57,681 bases of DNA from an uncultured Lachnospiraceae bacterium (GCA_910585215.1 CAJUDQ010000018.1:1-57681), one strand, 5' to 3'; shown: positions 32,112-41,892, counted from the first letter of the stretch. Translations and numbers: made by a program. The notes: generated by a model from the sequence alone, not told the origin.

Positions 32112-35100
32112 ATGTTATATGAAAAGGTTTCTGCAGATATGAATTTTGTGGAAAGAGAAAAAAAGACAGAAAAATTCTGGAAAGAAAACAGAATTTTTGA
32201 AAAAAGCATGGAGAACAGAGAAGGGAGACCTTCCTATACTTTTTACGATGGACCGCCAACGGCAAATGGAAAGCCTCATATTGGACATGTGCTTACGCGT
32301 GTCATTAAAGATATGATTCCAAGATATAGAACCATGAAAGGCTATATGGTTCCACGAAAAGCCGGATGGGATACACATGGACTTCCGGTAGAGCTGGAAG
32401 TGGAAAAGCTTCTTGGACTTGACGGCAAGGACCAGATAGAAAATTACGGAATTGAGCCTTTTGTAAAAAAATGTAAGGAATCTGTATGGAAGTATAAAGG
32501 CATGTGGGAGGATTTTTCAGGAACCGTGGGTTTCTGGGCAGATATGGACCACCCGTATGTCACTTATGAAGATGACTATATTGAATCTGAGTGGTGGGCA
32601 TTAAAGCAGATATGGGAGAAAAAACTTTTATATAAAGGCTTTAAAATCGTACCATACTGTCCAAGATGCGGTACTCCGCTTTCAAGTCAGGAGGTTGCAC
32701 AAGGGTATAAGGATGTGAAGGAGCGTTCTGCAATTGCAAGATTTAAAGTAAAAAATGAAGATGCCTATATTCTCGCATGGACCACTACACCGTGGACACT
32801 TCCATCAAACGTGGCGCTCTGTGTAAACCCGAAGGAAGAGTATGCAAAGGTAAAGGCGGCAGACGGTTATACCTACTATATGGCGAAAGCGCTTCTTGAC
32901 ACAGTGCTTGGAAAACTGACGGTAAAGGCGGATTCTGAAAACAAGACAGAAGAAAAACCTGCTTATGAAATATTGGAATCTTATATTGGAAAAGATTTGG
33001 AATATAAGGAGTATGAGCCTCTGTTTGACTATGCAGTGGAAACCTGTAAGAAGCAGGAGAAGAAGGCGTTTTATGTTGTCTGTGACGAATATGTTACTTT
33101 GACAGACGGTACAGGTGTTGTGCATATTGCACCGGCGTTTGGTGAAGATGATAATAAAGTGGGAAGAAAGTATGACCTTCCATTTGTTCAGCTTGTAAAC
33201 AGTAAGGGTGAGATGACGGAAGAAACCGCATATTCGGGAGTGTTCTGCAAAAAAGCGGACCCTATGATACTTACAGACCTTGACAAAGCAGGGCTGTTAT
33301 TTGACGCTCCAAAATTTGAACACAGTTATCCGCATTGCTGGAGATGTGATACGCCTCTTATTTACTATGCAAGAGAGTCTTGGTTTATTAAGATGACCGC
33401 CGTAAAAGACGAATTGATTAAGAATAACAATACCATTCACTGGATACCGGAATCCATTGGTACGGGGCGTTTTGGCAACTGGCTGGAGAATGTTCAGGAC
33501 TGGGGAGTTTCAAGAAACCGATACTGGGGAACTCCTATGAATATCTGGGAATGCGAGTGTGGATGTCAGCATGCGGTAGGCAGCAGACAGGAGCTTGCCG
33601 AGATGAGTGGCAACGAGGATGCGGCATCTTTAGAACTTCACAGGCCATATATTGATGAGATAACGATTCGGTGTCCAGAATGTGGAAAGGATATGCACAG
33701 AATACCGGAAGTAATTGACTGCTGGTTTGATTCAGGCGCTATGCCTTTTGCACAGCATCATTATCCATTTGAAAATAAAGAATTATTTGAACAGCAGTTT
33801 CCTGCAGATTTTATCTCCGAGGCAGTAGACCAGACCAGAGGATGGTTCTATACGCTTCTGGCAGAATCTACTCTGCTGTTTGACAGAGCTCCATATAAAA
33901 ATGTCATTGTACTTGGACATGTTCAGGATGAAAATGGTCAGAAAATGAGCAAGTCAAAGGGAAATGCGGTTGACCCGTTTGAGGCTTTGAAAACACATGG
34001 TGCAGACGCAATCCGCTGGTATTTTTACATTAACAGCGCCCCATGGTTGCCAAACCGCTTCCATGACAAGGCAGTGACAGAAGGACAGAGAAAGTTTATG
34101 GGAACTCTCTGGAATACCTATGCATTCTATGTACTGTATGCAAATATAGATGCGTTTAATCCTCTGAATTATACACTGGAATACAAAAAGCTTTCTGTTA
34201 TGGATAAGTGGCTGATGTCAAGGCTGCATACCATAATGAACGAGGTGGATGAAAACCTTGAAAAATACAGAATACCCGAGGCGGCAAGAGCTTTGCAGGA
34301 CTTCGTTGACGAGATGAGCAACTGGTATGTAAGGCGTTCAAGAGAACGTTTCTGGGCAAAGGGAATGGAACAGGATAAAATCAATGCCTATATGACATTA
34401 TATACGGCGCTTGTGGAGATTTCAAAGGCAGCCGCCCCGATGATTCCATTTATGACAGAGGAAATCTATCAGAATCTTGTCAGAAGCATTGATAAAAATG
34501 CTCCGGAAAGTATTCATCTGTGTGATTTTCCAGAAGCAGATGAGAACTGGATAGATAAAGAGCTTGAGGAAAATATGAAAAAGGTGCTTGATATTGTTGT
34601 TCTCGGCCGTGCCTGCCGAAATGAATCCAATATCAAAAACCGTCAGCCGATTGGAAAGATGTATGTCAAAGCAGATTATAACCTGCCTGATTTTTATAAG
34701 AATATTATTACGGATGAATTAAACGTAAAGCAGATAGAATTTACAGAAGATGTCAGAAACTTTACTACCTATATTTTCAAGCCACAGCTCAAAACAGTAG
34801 GTCCAAAATATGGAAAGCAGCTTGGGGCGATTAAAAATTATCTGTCTGCTCTGGATGGCAACGAGGCAATGGACGAGCTTGAAGCAAATCAGGTGCTTAA
34901 GTTTACTGCCGGCGATATGGAAGTAGTACTTGCAAAGGAAGATTTGCTGATTGAAATGACGCAGAGTGAGGGTTATGTATCACAAAATGACCACGGAATT
35001 ACGGTAGTGCTGGATACAAACCTTACACCGGAATTGCTTGAGGAAGGATTTGTCAGAGAGATTATCAGCAAGGTGCAGACTATGAGAAAAGAGGCAGGCT

Positions 35101-35291
35101 TTGAAGTAATGGACAAAATTGTTCTTTATGTCGATAAAAATGAAATGGTATCAGATATTATTCAGAAAAACAGGGAAGAAATTCAATCTGAAGTATTGGC
35201 AAATAACGTCATTTTTGGTAAAATAAACGGGTATCATAAAGAATGGAACATCAACGGTGAAAATGTCGAGCTTGGTGTCGAAAAACAATAA
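32112..35291 (+). CDS. ileS: Isoleucyl-tRNA synthetase, type 2
   Basis: A 1059-residue class I synthetase that charges tRNA-Ile. HIGH-type motif PHIGHV is near residue 55, GWDTHGLPVE follows, a CP1 editing domain with WTTTPWTLPSN lies about 200-400, and KMSKSKG is near 610. A zinc-binding Cys set (CPRCG, CWRCD) is also present. The length and the absence of the C-terminal zinc finger of ordinary bacterial IleS point to the IleS2, eukaryote-like class, which in other bacteria is less sensitive to mupirocin. AGAAGGAGA precedes the ATG. Only 24 bp separate it from the GGDEF gene, leaving no room for its own T-box leader. Confidence 0.96.
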   Translation: MLYEKVSADMNFVEREKKTEKFWKENRIFEKSMENREGRPSYTFYDGPPTANGKPHIGHVLTRVIKDMIPRYRTMKGYMVPRKAGWDTHGLPVELEVEKLLGLDGKDQIENYGIEPFVKKCKESVWKYKGMWEDFSGTVGFWADMDHPYVTYEDDYIESEWWALKQIWEKKLLYKGFKIVPYCPRCGTPLSSQEVAQGYKDVKERSAIARFKVKNEDAYILAWTTTPWTLPSNVALCVNPKEEYAKVKAADGYTYYMAKALLDTVLGKLTVKADSENKTEEKPAYEILESYIGKDLEYKEYEPLFDYAVETCKKQEKKAFYVVCDEYVTLTDGTGVVHIAPAFGEDDNKVGRKYDLPFVQLVNSKGEMTEETAYSGVFCKKADPMILTDLDKAGLLFDAPKFEHSYPHCWRCDTPLIYYARESWFIKMTAVKDELIKNNNTIHWIPESIGTGRFGNWLENVQDWGVSRNRYWGTPMNIWECECGCQHAVGSRQELAEMSGNEDAASLELHRPYIDEITIRCPECGKDMHRIPEVIDCWFDSGAMPFAQHHYPFENKELFEQQFPADFISEAVDQTRGWFYTLLAESTLLFDRAPYKNVIVLGHVQDENGQKMSKSKGNAVDPFEALKTHGADAIRWYFYINSAPWLPNRFHDKAVTEGQRKFMGTLWNTYAFYVLYANIDAFNPLNYTLEYKKLSVMDKWLMSRLHTIMNEVDENLEKYRIPEAARALQDFVDEMSNWYVRRSRERFWAKGMEQDKINAYMTLYTALVEISKAAAPMIPFMTEEIYQNLVRSIDKNAPESIHLCDFPEADENWIDKELEENMKKVLDIVVLGRACRNESNIKNRQPIGKMYVKADYNLPDFYKNIITDELNVKQIEFTEDVRNFTTYIFKPQLKTVGPKYGKQLGAIKNYLSALDGNEAMDELEANQVLKFTAGDMEVVLAKEDLLIEMTQSEGYVSQNDHGITVVLDTNLTPELLEEGFVREIISKVQTMRKEAGFEVMDKIVLYVDKNEMVSDIIQKNREEIQSEVLANNVIFGKINGYHKEWNINGENVELGVEKQ

Positions 35292-35305
35292 GGCAGGAGG
35301 TATAT

Positions 35306-37765
35306 ATGTCAGAAAATGGAAAATTCTCAAAAGAAGAATTTAAGAAAGAGGTCAGGGATTACGTAAAGGTCGTATCCAGAAAAACAATGGAGGAGGCAAC
35401 AAAGCTTGATATTTACAAGGGTGTTGCCTATGGATTAAAGGATTATATTATAGACCAGTGGATTGCCACTCATAAGGAATATGAGCAGAGAGATGTAAAG
35501 ACTGTTTATTATCTTTCCATGGAATTTCTTACAGGGCGTGCACTTGGAAATATTATTATCAATCTGGCTGCATGTAAGGAAATTAAGGAAGCAATTGAGG
35601 AAATGGGACTGGATTTGAATATGATTGAAGACCAGGAACCGGATGCAGCACTTGGAAACGGAGGCCTTGGAAGACTGGCAGCATGTTTTCTTGATTCACT
35701 TGCTACTCTTGGATATCCGGCATACGGCTGCGGAATCCGTTACAGATACGGTATGTTTAAACAGCAGATTGTAGACGGATATCAGGTGGAAGTACCGGAT
35801 GAGTGGTTAAAGGATGGAAATCCATTTGAGGTAAGAAGAGACGAGTATACCTGTGAAATCAAGTTTGGCGGTTATACCAAATGGATTACAGGCGCAGATG
35901 GAAGAGAAAGAGTTGTTCAGGACGGATATCGTTCGGTTAAGGCGATTCCTTATGACCTGCCAATTGTAGGCTATGGCAATAATGTAGTAAATACGCTCAG
36001 AATCTGGGATGCGGAGCCGGTTCAGCGTTTTATGCTTGATTCCTTTAATAAAGGTGATTATATTAAAGCAACAGAAGAAGAATCACTGGCTAAAAACATT
36101 GTAGAGGTATTATACCCATGCGATGACCATTATTCAGGAAAGGAATTAAGACTGAAGCAGCAGTATTTCTTTGTATCAGCAAGTGTACAGACAGCGATTA
36201 AGAAGTATCTGGACAATCACGAGGATATTAAAAAGCTGCCGGAAAAGGTGGTGTTCCAGTTAAATGACACACATCCGACCATTTGTGTCGCAGAACTTAT
36301 GAGACTCTTGATAGATGAATATGATTTGACATGGGATGAGGCATGGAAGGTGACAACAGAATGTTGTGCATACACCAACCATACAATTATGGCCGAGGCT
36401 CTTGAAAAATGGCCAATAGAGCTGTTTTCGAAGCTTCTTCCGAGATGTTATCAGATTATTGAGGAAATTAACAGAAGATTTCAGCTTGAAATTTCTCAGA
36501 AGTATCCGGGCAATCAGGATAAACAGAAGAAAATGGCGATTATCTATGACGGTCAGGTCAAGATGGCAAATCTTGCTATTTACGCAGGCTTTTCTGTAAA
36601 TGGTGTGGCGAGACTTCATACAGAAATTTTAAAGAATCAGGAATTGAAGGACTTCTATGAGATGATGCCGCAGAAGTTTAACAATAAGACAAATGGTATT
36701 ACACAGAGAAGATTCCTTCTGCATGGCAATCCGCTTCTTGCAGACTGGGTAACAGATAAAATCGGTTCTGAATGGATTACAGATTTAAGCCAGATTAAGA
36801 AACTTGCGATTTATGCAGATGATGCGAAATGTCAGGCTGAGTTTATGAATATTAAATATCAGAACAAGCTGAGACTTGCGAAATATATTAAGGAGAATAA
36901 CAATATTGAAGTAGACCCGCGTTCGATATTCGATGTTCAGGTTAAGAGACTTCATGAATATAAGAGACAGCTCTTAAATATTCTTCATGTAATGTATCTC
37001 TATAATCAGATTAAGGAACATCCGGATATGGACTTTTATCCTAGAACCTTTATCTTTGGTGCAAAGGCGGCTGCAGGATACAGAAGAGCAAAGCTGACGA
37101 TTAAGCTGATTAACAGCGTGGCAGATGTGGTAAATAATGACAAGTCCATTAATGGAAAAATTAAAGTGGTATTTATTGAGAATTACCGTGTGTCAAACGC
37201 AGAGTGGATATTTGCGGCATCAGACGTCAGTGAGCAGATTTCAACAGCCAGCAAGGAGGCGTCCGGTACAGGTAATATGAAATTTATGCTGAATGGCGCG
37301 CTTACACTTGGAACAATGGATGGTGCCAATGTTGAAATTGTGGAAGAAGTTGGCGAAGAGCATGCGTTTATCTTTGGATTGTCTTCCGATGAGGTTATTA
37401 ACTATGAGCAGAACGGCGGATATGACCCGATGGAAATCTTTAACAGCAATATGGATATCAGAAAGGTTCTTATGCAGTTGATTAACGGCACATATGCTCC
37501 GGACGATTCGGAAAGATTCCGTGAAATTTATGATTCACTGTTGACAAATAAATATGGGAAACCTGATGTTTACTTTATCTTGAAGGATTTTCTTTCTTAT
37601 GCAGAGGCTCAGAAGAAAGTGGAAGAAGCATATAGAAACGAGGCCGGATGGGCAAAATCGGCGATTTTAAATACTGCAAATGTAGGAAAGTTTTCATCAG
37701 ACAGAACAATTGAGGAATATGTAAGAGATATCTGGCATTTGGAAAAAGTTCAGGTAGAAATGTAA
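35306..37765 (+). CDS. glgP: Glycogen phosphorylase
   Basis: An 819-residue GT35 enzyme that releases glucose-1-phosphate from alpha-1,4-glucan with inorganic phosphate. Family landmarks are EDQEPDAALGNGGLGRLAAC near residue 110, FQLNDTHPTICVAELMR near 315, the pocket VKRLHEYKRQLLN near 550 and the PLP site EASGTGNMKFMLNGA with the Schiff-base lysine K659. Full length for the family. AGGAGG precedes the ATG. It starts 14 bp after ileS, so the two are co-transcribed. With the GH13 enzyme upstream it belongs to alpha-glucan use, though the two are 18 kb apart. Confidence 0.97.
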   Translation: MSENGKFSKEEFKKEVRDYVKVVSRKTMEEATKLDIYKGVAYGLKDYIIDQWIATHKEYEQRDVKTVYYLSMEFLTGRALGNIIINLAACKEIKEAIEEMGLDLNMIEDQEPDAALGNGGLGRLAACFLDSLATLGYPAYGCGIRYRYGMFKQQIVDGYQVEVPDEWLKDGNPFEVRRDEYTCEIKFGGYTKWITGADGRERVVQDGYRSVKAIPYDLPIVGYGNNVVNTLRIWDAEPVQRFMLDSFNKGDYIKATEEESLAKNIVEVLYPCDDHYSGKELRLKQQYFFVSASVQTAIKKYLDNHEDIKKLPEKVVFQLNDTHPTICVAELMRLLIDEYDLTWDEAWKVTTECCAYTNHTIMAEALEKWPIELFSKLLPRCYQIIEEINRRFQLEISQKYPGNQDKQKKMAIIYDGQVKMANLAIYAGFSVNGVARLHTEILKNQELKDFYEMMPQKFNNKTNGITQRRFLLHGNPLLADWVTDKIGSEWITDLSQIKKLAIYADDAKCQAEFMNIKYQNKLRLAKYIKENNNIEVDPRSIFDVQVKRLHEYKRQLLNILHVMYLYNQIKEHPDMDFYPRTFIFGAKAAAGYRRAKLTIKLINSVADVVNNDKSINGKIKVVFIENYRVSNAEWIFAASDVSEQISTASKEASGTGNMKFMLNGALTLGTMDGANVEIVEEVGEEHAFIFGLSSDEVINYEQNGGYDPMEIFNSNMDIRKVLMQLINGTYAPDDSERFREIYDSLLTNKYGKPDVYFILKDFLSYAEAQKKVEEAYRNEAGWAKSAILNTANVGKFSSDRTIEEYVRDIWHLEKVQVEM

Positions 37766-37801
37766 AAGATACAAAAAGAAAATTTTATAGTTTGATTGCA
37801 G

Positions 37802-37850
37802 AATACTGTCGTATAAATTGTATTTGATAATTTGTACGGCAGTATTTTTT
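37802..37850 (+). terminator. Terminator after glgP
   Basis: 12-bp stem AATACTGTCGTA (37802-37813) with TACGGCAGTATT (37835-37846), one G-U pair, then TTTT. It is the first terminator seen after the run of genes starting at 28212. Confidence 0.88.
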
Positions 37851-37993
37851 GCTTTATATTATTTTGTCAGTCTAGAATATGTAAAGCTGGTGACTCTTAC
37901 TTGACAAAAAAAGACAAAAAGTTTATAATTAATATAATTTTTCTTTTACAAAATAGAAATATTTATTAAAAGTGCTATGAAAAAGGGGAGAAT

Positions 37994-38790
37994 ATGATAA
38001 TTGGAATTTATGATGATGATATGCAGAAACAGCAATTCCGATTTTTTTATTTGGAATTATATGTTCTATTATCTTGCAGATGGGTTTGTGCATTAGAATC
38101 CAGATGCTTCTATATTCAAGAAATGAATTAAAAGTATCAAATGAAATCAATCAAGAATATATGATATTGCAAAAAGAGTATTACAACAAAATGAGTCAAA
38201 AAAATGCGGAACTCAGAAGTTTTCAACATGATTTTAATGAATATATTTATACAATGAACGATATGGCAGCAAGAGAGGATATGAAGGAATTAAAAGAGTA
38301 TCTGGCTGATTTATCGAAAAGAAAAGAGATAATATATTATTTTGATACTGGAAATGTCGTGGCAAATGCGGTAGTAAACAGATATTATGAAATGGCAGAG
38401 GCACAGGGAATTATATTTAGGTATATTGGAAAATGGTCTGGAAAATTGTATGGAATTACAGATGTTGAAATATGCTGTGTATTGTCTAATTTGCTGAAAA
38501 ATGCTTTTGAAGCGGTGATGCGTATACCGGAAGGCAGGGAAAAAAAGATTATAATAGAAATGGGAAGAGATGCCATGCATGAATATATATTTCTTGAGAA
38601 TATGGCAGTGGGATATGAAGAAACAGATGGAAAACTGGTAACTCATAAAAAAGATAAAGATTGTCATGGAATTGGGATGGAAAATGTGAAAAAAATTATA
38701 AACAAGTGCTGTGGAAGGCTGGAATGGAAATATGAGGATGGGGTATTTTATACATGGGTTTATTTTTTAATAGAGGAAATGACCAGTTAA
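37994..38790 (+). pseudogene. Collapsed two-component system: response-regulator start fused out of frame to a kinase 3' end
   Basis: ATG 37994, behind GGGGAG, encodes MIIGIYDDDMQK, which looks like the first residues of an AgrA/LytTR-type response regulator. The match ends abruptly and the frame stops soon after. In another frame, open from about 38020, the sequence AIPIFLFGIICSIILQMGL is a final membrane helix of an AgrC-like kinase. It continues into a 230-residue kinase core with the phosphorylated His in FQHDFNEYIYTMN, the N box LLKNAFEAV and the G box HGIGMENVKK. The regulator body and the sensor half of the kinase are missing, best explained by an internal deletion. The core could still be translated from TTG 38074 or ATG 38080 but has no good ribosome site. 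Confidence 0.75.
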
Positions 38791-38825
38791 GATAAAAATA
38801 TGGTAAAAAATGACCAGTTAAGATA
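38777..38825 (+). repeat. 18-bp direct repeat at the kinase stop codon
   Basis: AAATGACCAGTTAAGATA occurs at 38777-38794 and again at 38808-38825, a 31-bp period. The first copy contains the stop codon of the kinase remnant. The rest of the 240-bp gap has no gene; a short open tail ending LDYVRVDN (stop near 38940) may be a fragment of a lost gene. Confidence 0.8.
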
Positions 38826-38949
38826 TTGTGGCAGTTAGAGTGTTGAAAATTAGAAAGTTCTGGAAATGAAATAAGAGTTAAAGGAAAATCAGTAAATGGC
38901 GTTCGAATGAGGCTCGATTACGTCAGGGTTGATAACTAATTATATCGAT

Positions 38950-39001
38950 ATATACAAGAAATAGTATTGGGAAACTATACTATTTTCTTGTATATATTTT
39001 T
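38950..39001 (+). terminator. Long hairpin with T tract before the FtsX gene
   Basis: ATATACAAGAAATAGTAT (38950-38967) pairs with ATACTATTTTCTTGTATAT (38977-38995) with one bulged base, followed by ATTTTT. It lies only 30 bp before the permease start, so it is either the terminator of a lost upstream gene or an attenuator. Confidence 0.7.
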
Positions 39002-39029
39002 GGATGGGCAATAAAAAGGAGAAATTAAC

Positions 39030-40316
39030 ATGGCAGATTTATTTCAGTTGGCGTTTCAGGATTATAAAAGCCAGAAAAAATATTCCCGAATGTTACTTGT
39101 TTTGATGAGTACCGCAATCATTGTTTTTCTTTGTATCCATTCACTGGCAGGTTCTATCAAAAATAATCTGGCAGATATTATCTATAAGCCTTTTGGGCGG
39201 GAGTTTCTTATATGGATTCCTGCAAGAGATGAAGCGGGGTATTGGGAAGAAAAGGAAAAGATAGAAGAAGCTCTGGCAGAGGAGGAATGTATCGGAAATA
39301 TTGTAATTCATATGGGACTGACTCCTGCTGTATGGAATGATCTAAAGGAAAATAACACTATATACTTTACTGCTTATATTACTACCATTGAAGACTATGC
39401 CATATCTGGCGATGTAAGCAATCCAAAAAAAGGTGAAATCATTCTTCCAGAATATATCTATAACATGGGGAGCAAAAATCAATATCAATACATAAAGGGT
39501 TCTGATTATATTGGGGAAACAATTCATATTACAGTAAAAAGCGGAAATAATGATGAAAAAAAAGACTACAATTTCAAGGTAAAAGGAACTTTTGACAATA
39601 TTCGTTCCATGGCAGATGGCAATATCTTCTGTCTGAGCGAGGAGGACGCGTTGGATATTTATCAATATTATGGGCTGACTGGGTTAGATGAATTTATTGA
39701 GGGCATACGGCAGGAATATCCAAATCAGCTGGAATCTTTTTATGATGCTTTAAATCTCCAATTTAACATGGCCATTACTGTGAAATCAGGATATGATTTT
39801 AATGCAGCTGGTAAAATGCTAAGAGAAAAATTTGAAGGTCCCTCTTATGTATCTACGTTTTTCCATGAAGATGCCAATGGTATAAGCTACATGGAGTTTC
39901 TTATTTTTTTATCGGATATCATGAGCTTTTTGATTGCTATTGCAGCGTCTGTCAGCATGGTTCTTATGTTTATTGCTGATATGAGAAGGAGAAAATATGA
40001 TTTTGCTCTTAGATATAGCATGGGTTATACCGCTGCCAGACAAATATTATTGTATGGTATGGAGAAAATGATTATTTTTATGAGGGCAGTCATCATTTCA
40101 GTCTTTATTACTGTTATATGCGTTGCCGGCGGAAATTATATGATACAAAATATTGCTCCTTTTTATCGTCGGAGTATTGTGCTGTCATTAGACTGGATAA
40201 CAATAGGTATCACTTTTGCCATAGTATTGATATTATGTAGTATCTGTGTGTTGCTTGCCGCTTTTAGAATCAGAAAAATTGATACGGCAAGAGTTTTGAA
40301 AGAAGAAAGTCTGTAA
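39030..40316 (+). CDS. FtsX-type ABC transporter permease
   Basis: A 428-residue permease with the MacB/FtsX plan: one N-terminal membrane helix (about residues 20-42), a large outside domain (about 45-285), then three helices (about 288-312, 345-370 and 385-410). FtsX-like features are SMVLMFIADMRRRKYDFALRYSMGYTAARQILLYGMEKM, typical of the coupling region, and a C-terminal RIRKIDTARVLKEESL. Such permeases need an ABC ATPase, but none is encoded within this window near it. GGAGAAATTAAC precedes the ATG. It heads a group with a second, shorter permease and an anchored protein. Confidence 0.85.
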   Translation: MADLFQLAFQDYKSQKKYSRMLLVLMSTAIIVFLCIHSLAGSIKNNLADIIYKPFGREFLIWIPARDEAGYWEEKEKIEEALAEEECIGNIVIHMGLTPAVWNDLKENNTIYFTAYITTIEDYAISGDVSNPKKGEIILPEYIYNMGSKNQYQYIKGSDYIGETIHITVKSGNNDEKKDYNFKVKGTFDNIRSMADGNIFCLSEEDALDIYQYYGLTGLDEFIEGIRQEYPNQLESFYDALNLQFNMAITVKSGYDFNAAGKMLREKFEGPSYVSTFFHEDANGISYMEFLIFLSDIMSFLIAIAASVSMVLMFIADMRRRKYDFALRYSMGYTAARQILLYGMEKMIIFMRAVIISVFITVICVAGGNYMIQNIAPFYRRSIVLSLDWITIGITFAIVLILCSICVLLAAFRIRKIDTARVLKEESL

Positions 40317-40340
40317 AAATAGCACAGAAAGGAGTTGGAA

Positions 40341-40952
40341 ATGAATTGGATTATCAATGAAAAAATACGAAGGCCTTTTACTTTTTCCGGATGTGTCTTT
40401 ATTTGTTCTATTAATATGATGATGATAAACGTCTGCCTGAGACTTCTATTTTATGCGGGGGCTTCTCAAAAAGCAGACTGGTATCAGGAGTCATTGGATT
40501 GGCAGCTTGAAAATGTCAGTTATTTTTGGCAGCGTTCAGAATCAATTACAATGGCAATTGGGGTTGCGGCATGTTTTGTGATAGGTTTTTCTATTTTTGT
40601 GCTGACAATCTTTCGAAAAATGTTAACTGAAGAAAAAAAGAAAATAATGGGAGTATATTTTACTTGTGGCTATGGGCAGAAAGTGTTATGGAAATTTCTA
40701 GAGGCCGACCGTTTCATATATCTTTTGTTTAGTATACCATTTGCAATGCTGCTGACTGTTGGAATGATGGCATTATGTAAGCAGCGGGATGAATTTCGTT
40801 TTATTATTTTTGCTGGAAATAACTTTGATTTAGCAGGACTGCTCTCTCTGTTTTGCTCTATTATATTTGTATGGATTGTTATGAAATTTACAGACAGACA
40901 TTGCATGAACAGGATTATACGAAAACCTGTGGTGAGGTTAATGAAAGAATAG
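40341..40952 (+). CDS. Second FtsX-like membrane protein, short
   Basis: A 203-residue protein with about four membrane helices (near residues 13-38, 70-92, 125-148 and 162-182). The segment FRKMLTEEKKKIMGVYFTCGYGQKVLWKFLEADR is the cytosolic coupling loop of FtsX-type permeases, and the C-terminus RIIRKPVVRLMKE resembles their end. It lacks the large outside domain, so it may be a half-size partner of the preceding permease or a truncated copy. The start is ATG 40341, six bases after AAAGGAG; the open frame begins at a TTG two codons earlier. 24 bp after the previous gene. Confidence 0.75.
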   Translation: MNWIINEKIRRPFTFSGCVFICSINMMMINVCLRLLFYAGASQKADWYQESLDWQLENVSYFWQRSESITMAIGVAACFVIGFSIFVLTIFRKMLTEEKKKIMGVYFTCGYGQKVLWKFLEADRFIYLLFSIPFAMLLTVGMMALCKQRDEFRFIIFAGNNFDLAGLLSLFCSIIFVWIVMKFTDRHCMNRIIRKPVVRLMKE

Positions 40953-40982
40953 AATAAAATTTTAATGTAAGGAGGAAGAATT

Positions 40983-41879
40983 ATGAAAAAGAAAATTATT
41001 TTCATTGTTATATTTATCATACTTTGTTTTGGTTTTATTGCAGGCGTCCAGATAATTAAATATAAACGAAGTGGTTATGAAAAAGAAACAAAATCCGAAT
41101 CAATTATGACAGGAAAAACATTTTCGTTTGAAGATGTTTTAAAAGAAACAAAAATATCCGAAATATGCGAAATTGAGATAACAGTTCCTTCCAAAAAACA
41201 GGAAAGAACAATGTTGAATTATTTTTTTACTGCTGAGGATAAAATGCAAGAAATACAAAAATTTGTATCAGAATATGAATATATGGAAAGTTCAGTTAAA
41301 TTGGATGGAAGCCATACAATACTATGGACTGCCAAATATAAGCAAAGTAATGACAGGATTCTTAATATGGTGGTTACTCAATCAGAACGAACAGACTTGG
41401 TAGAAATAATATTTCTTCTGGAAAATATCGGAGGTGTACAAATTGAATTTGAATCTGGTTGGGTTGCTGATTATGGTTTGAAAGGATTTTTTGTAGATTC
41501 TAAAGTTTCAGATAAGATATTAAAAATGATTTCTGACTCCGAAAAAATATCAAAGGAATATATTGTTCATTCTTTACAAAATGTATCCGGTCTGCCATCA
41601 ATGACAGACTTCTTCTGTTTCAATCATGAATGGCAAAGTTCTTATAAAAATAATAATACTGAAGAATCATATGATGTATATATGTTTGAATTGCCAGATA
41701 TAGAAGGATATGTGTTATTGTATTGTGTTGATTATTGTATAGCTAGAATTTCCCAAAATCAACGTTGGAGAAATGTATTTAAAATAGAGCTATATAATAA
41801 TGCTGGAGAACTAACTGAAATTTTATATGATAATCAGGAAGGATATAAAAAACTAATGGAAGACATTAGAGGGAGATAA
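40983..41879 (+). CDS. Exported or anchored protein of unknown function
   Basis: A 298-residue protein I do not recognise. An N-terminal signal anchor (residues 3-22, KKIIFIVIFIILCFGFIAGV) without a lipobox cysteine at a cleavable position is followed by an outside domain with mixed alpha/beta character. It is more AT-rich than the neighbouring core genes. TAAGGAGGAAGAATT precedes the ATG. It is third in the permease group, 30 bp after the short permease, so it may be an accessory protein of that transporter. Confidence 0.75.
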   Translation: MKKKIIFIVIFIILCFGFIAGVQIIKYKRSGYEKETKSESIMTGKTFSFEDVLKETKISEICEIEITVPSKKQERTMLNYFFTAEDKMQEIQKFVSEYEYMESSVKLDGSHTILWTAKYKQSNDRILNMVVTQSERTDLVEIIFLLENIGGVQIEFESGWVADYGLKGFFVDSKVSDKILKMISDSEKISKEYIVHSLQNVSGLPSMTDFFCFNHEWQSSYKNNNTEESYDVYMFELPDIEGYVLLYCVDYCIARISQNQRWRNVFKIELYNNAGELTEILYDNQEGYKKLMEDIRGR

Positions 41880-41892
41880 AAATAAAAAATAT

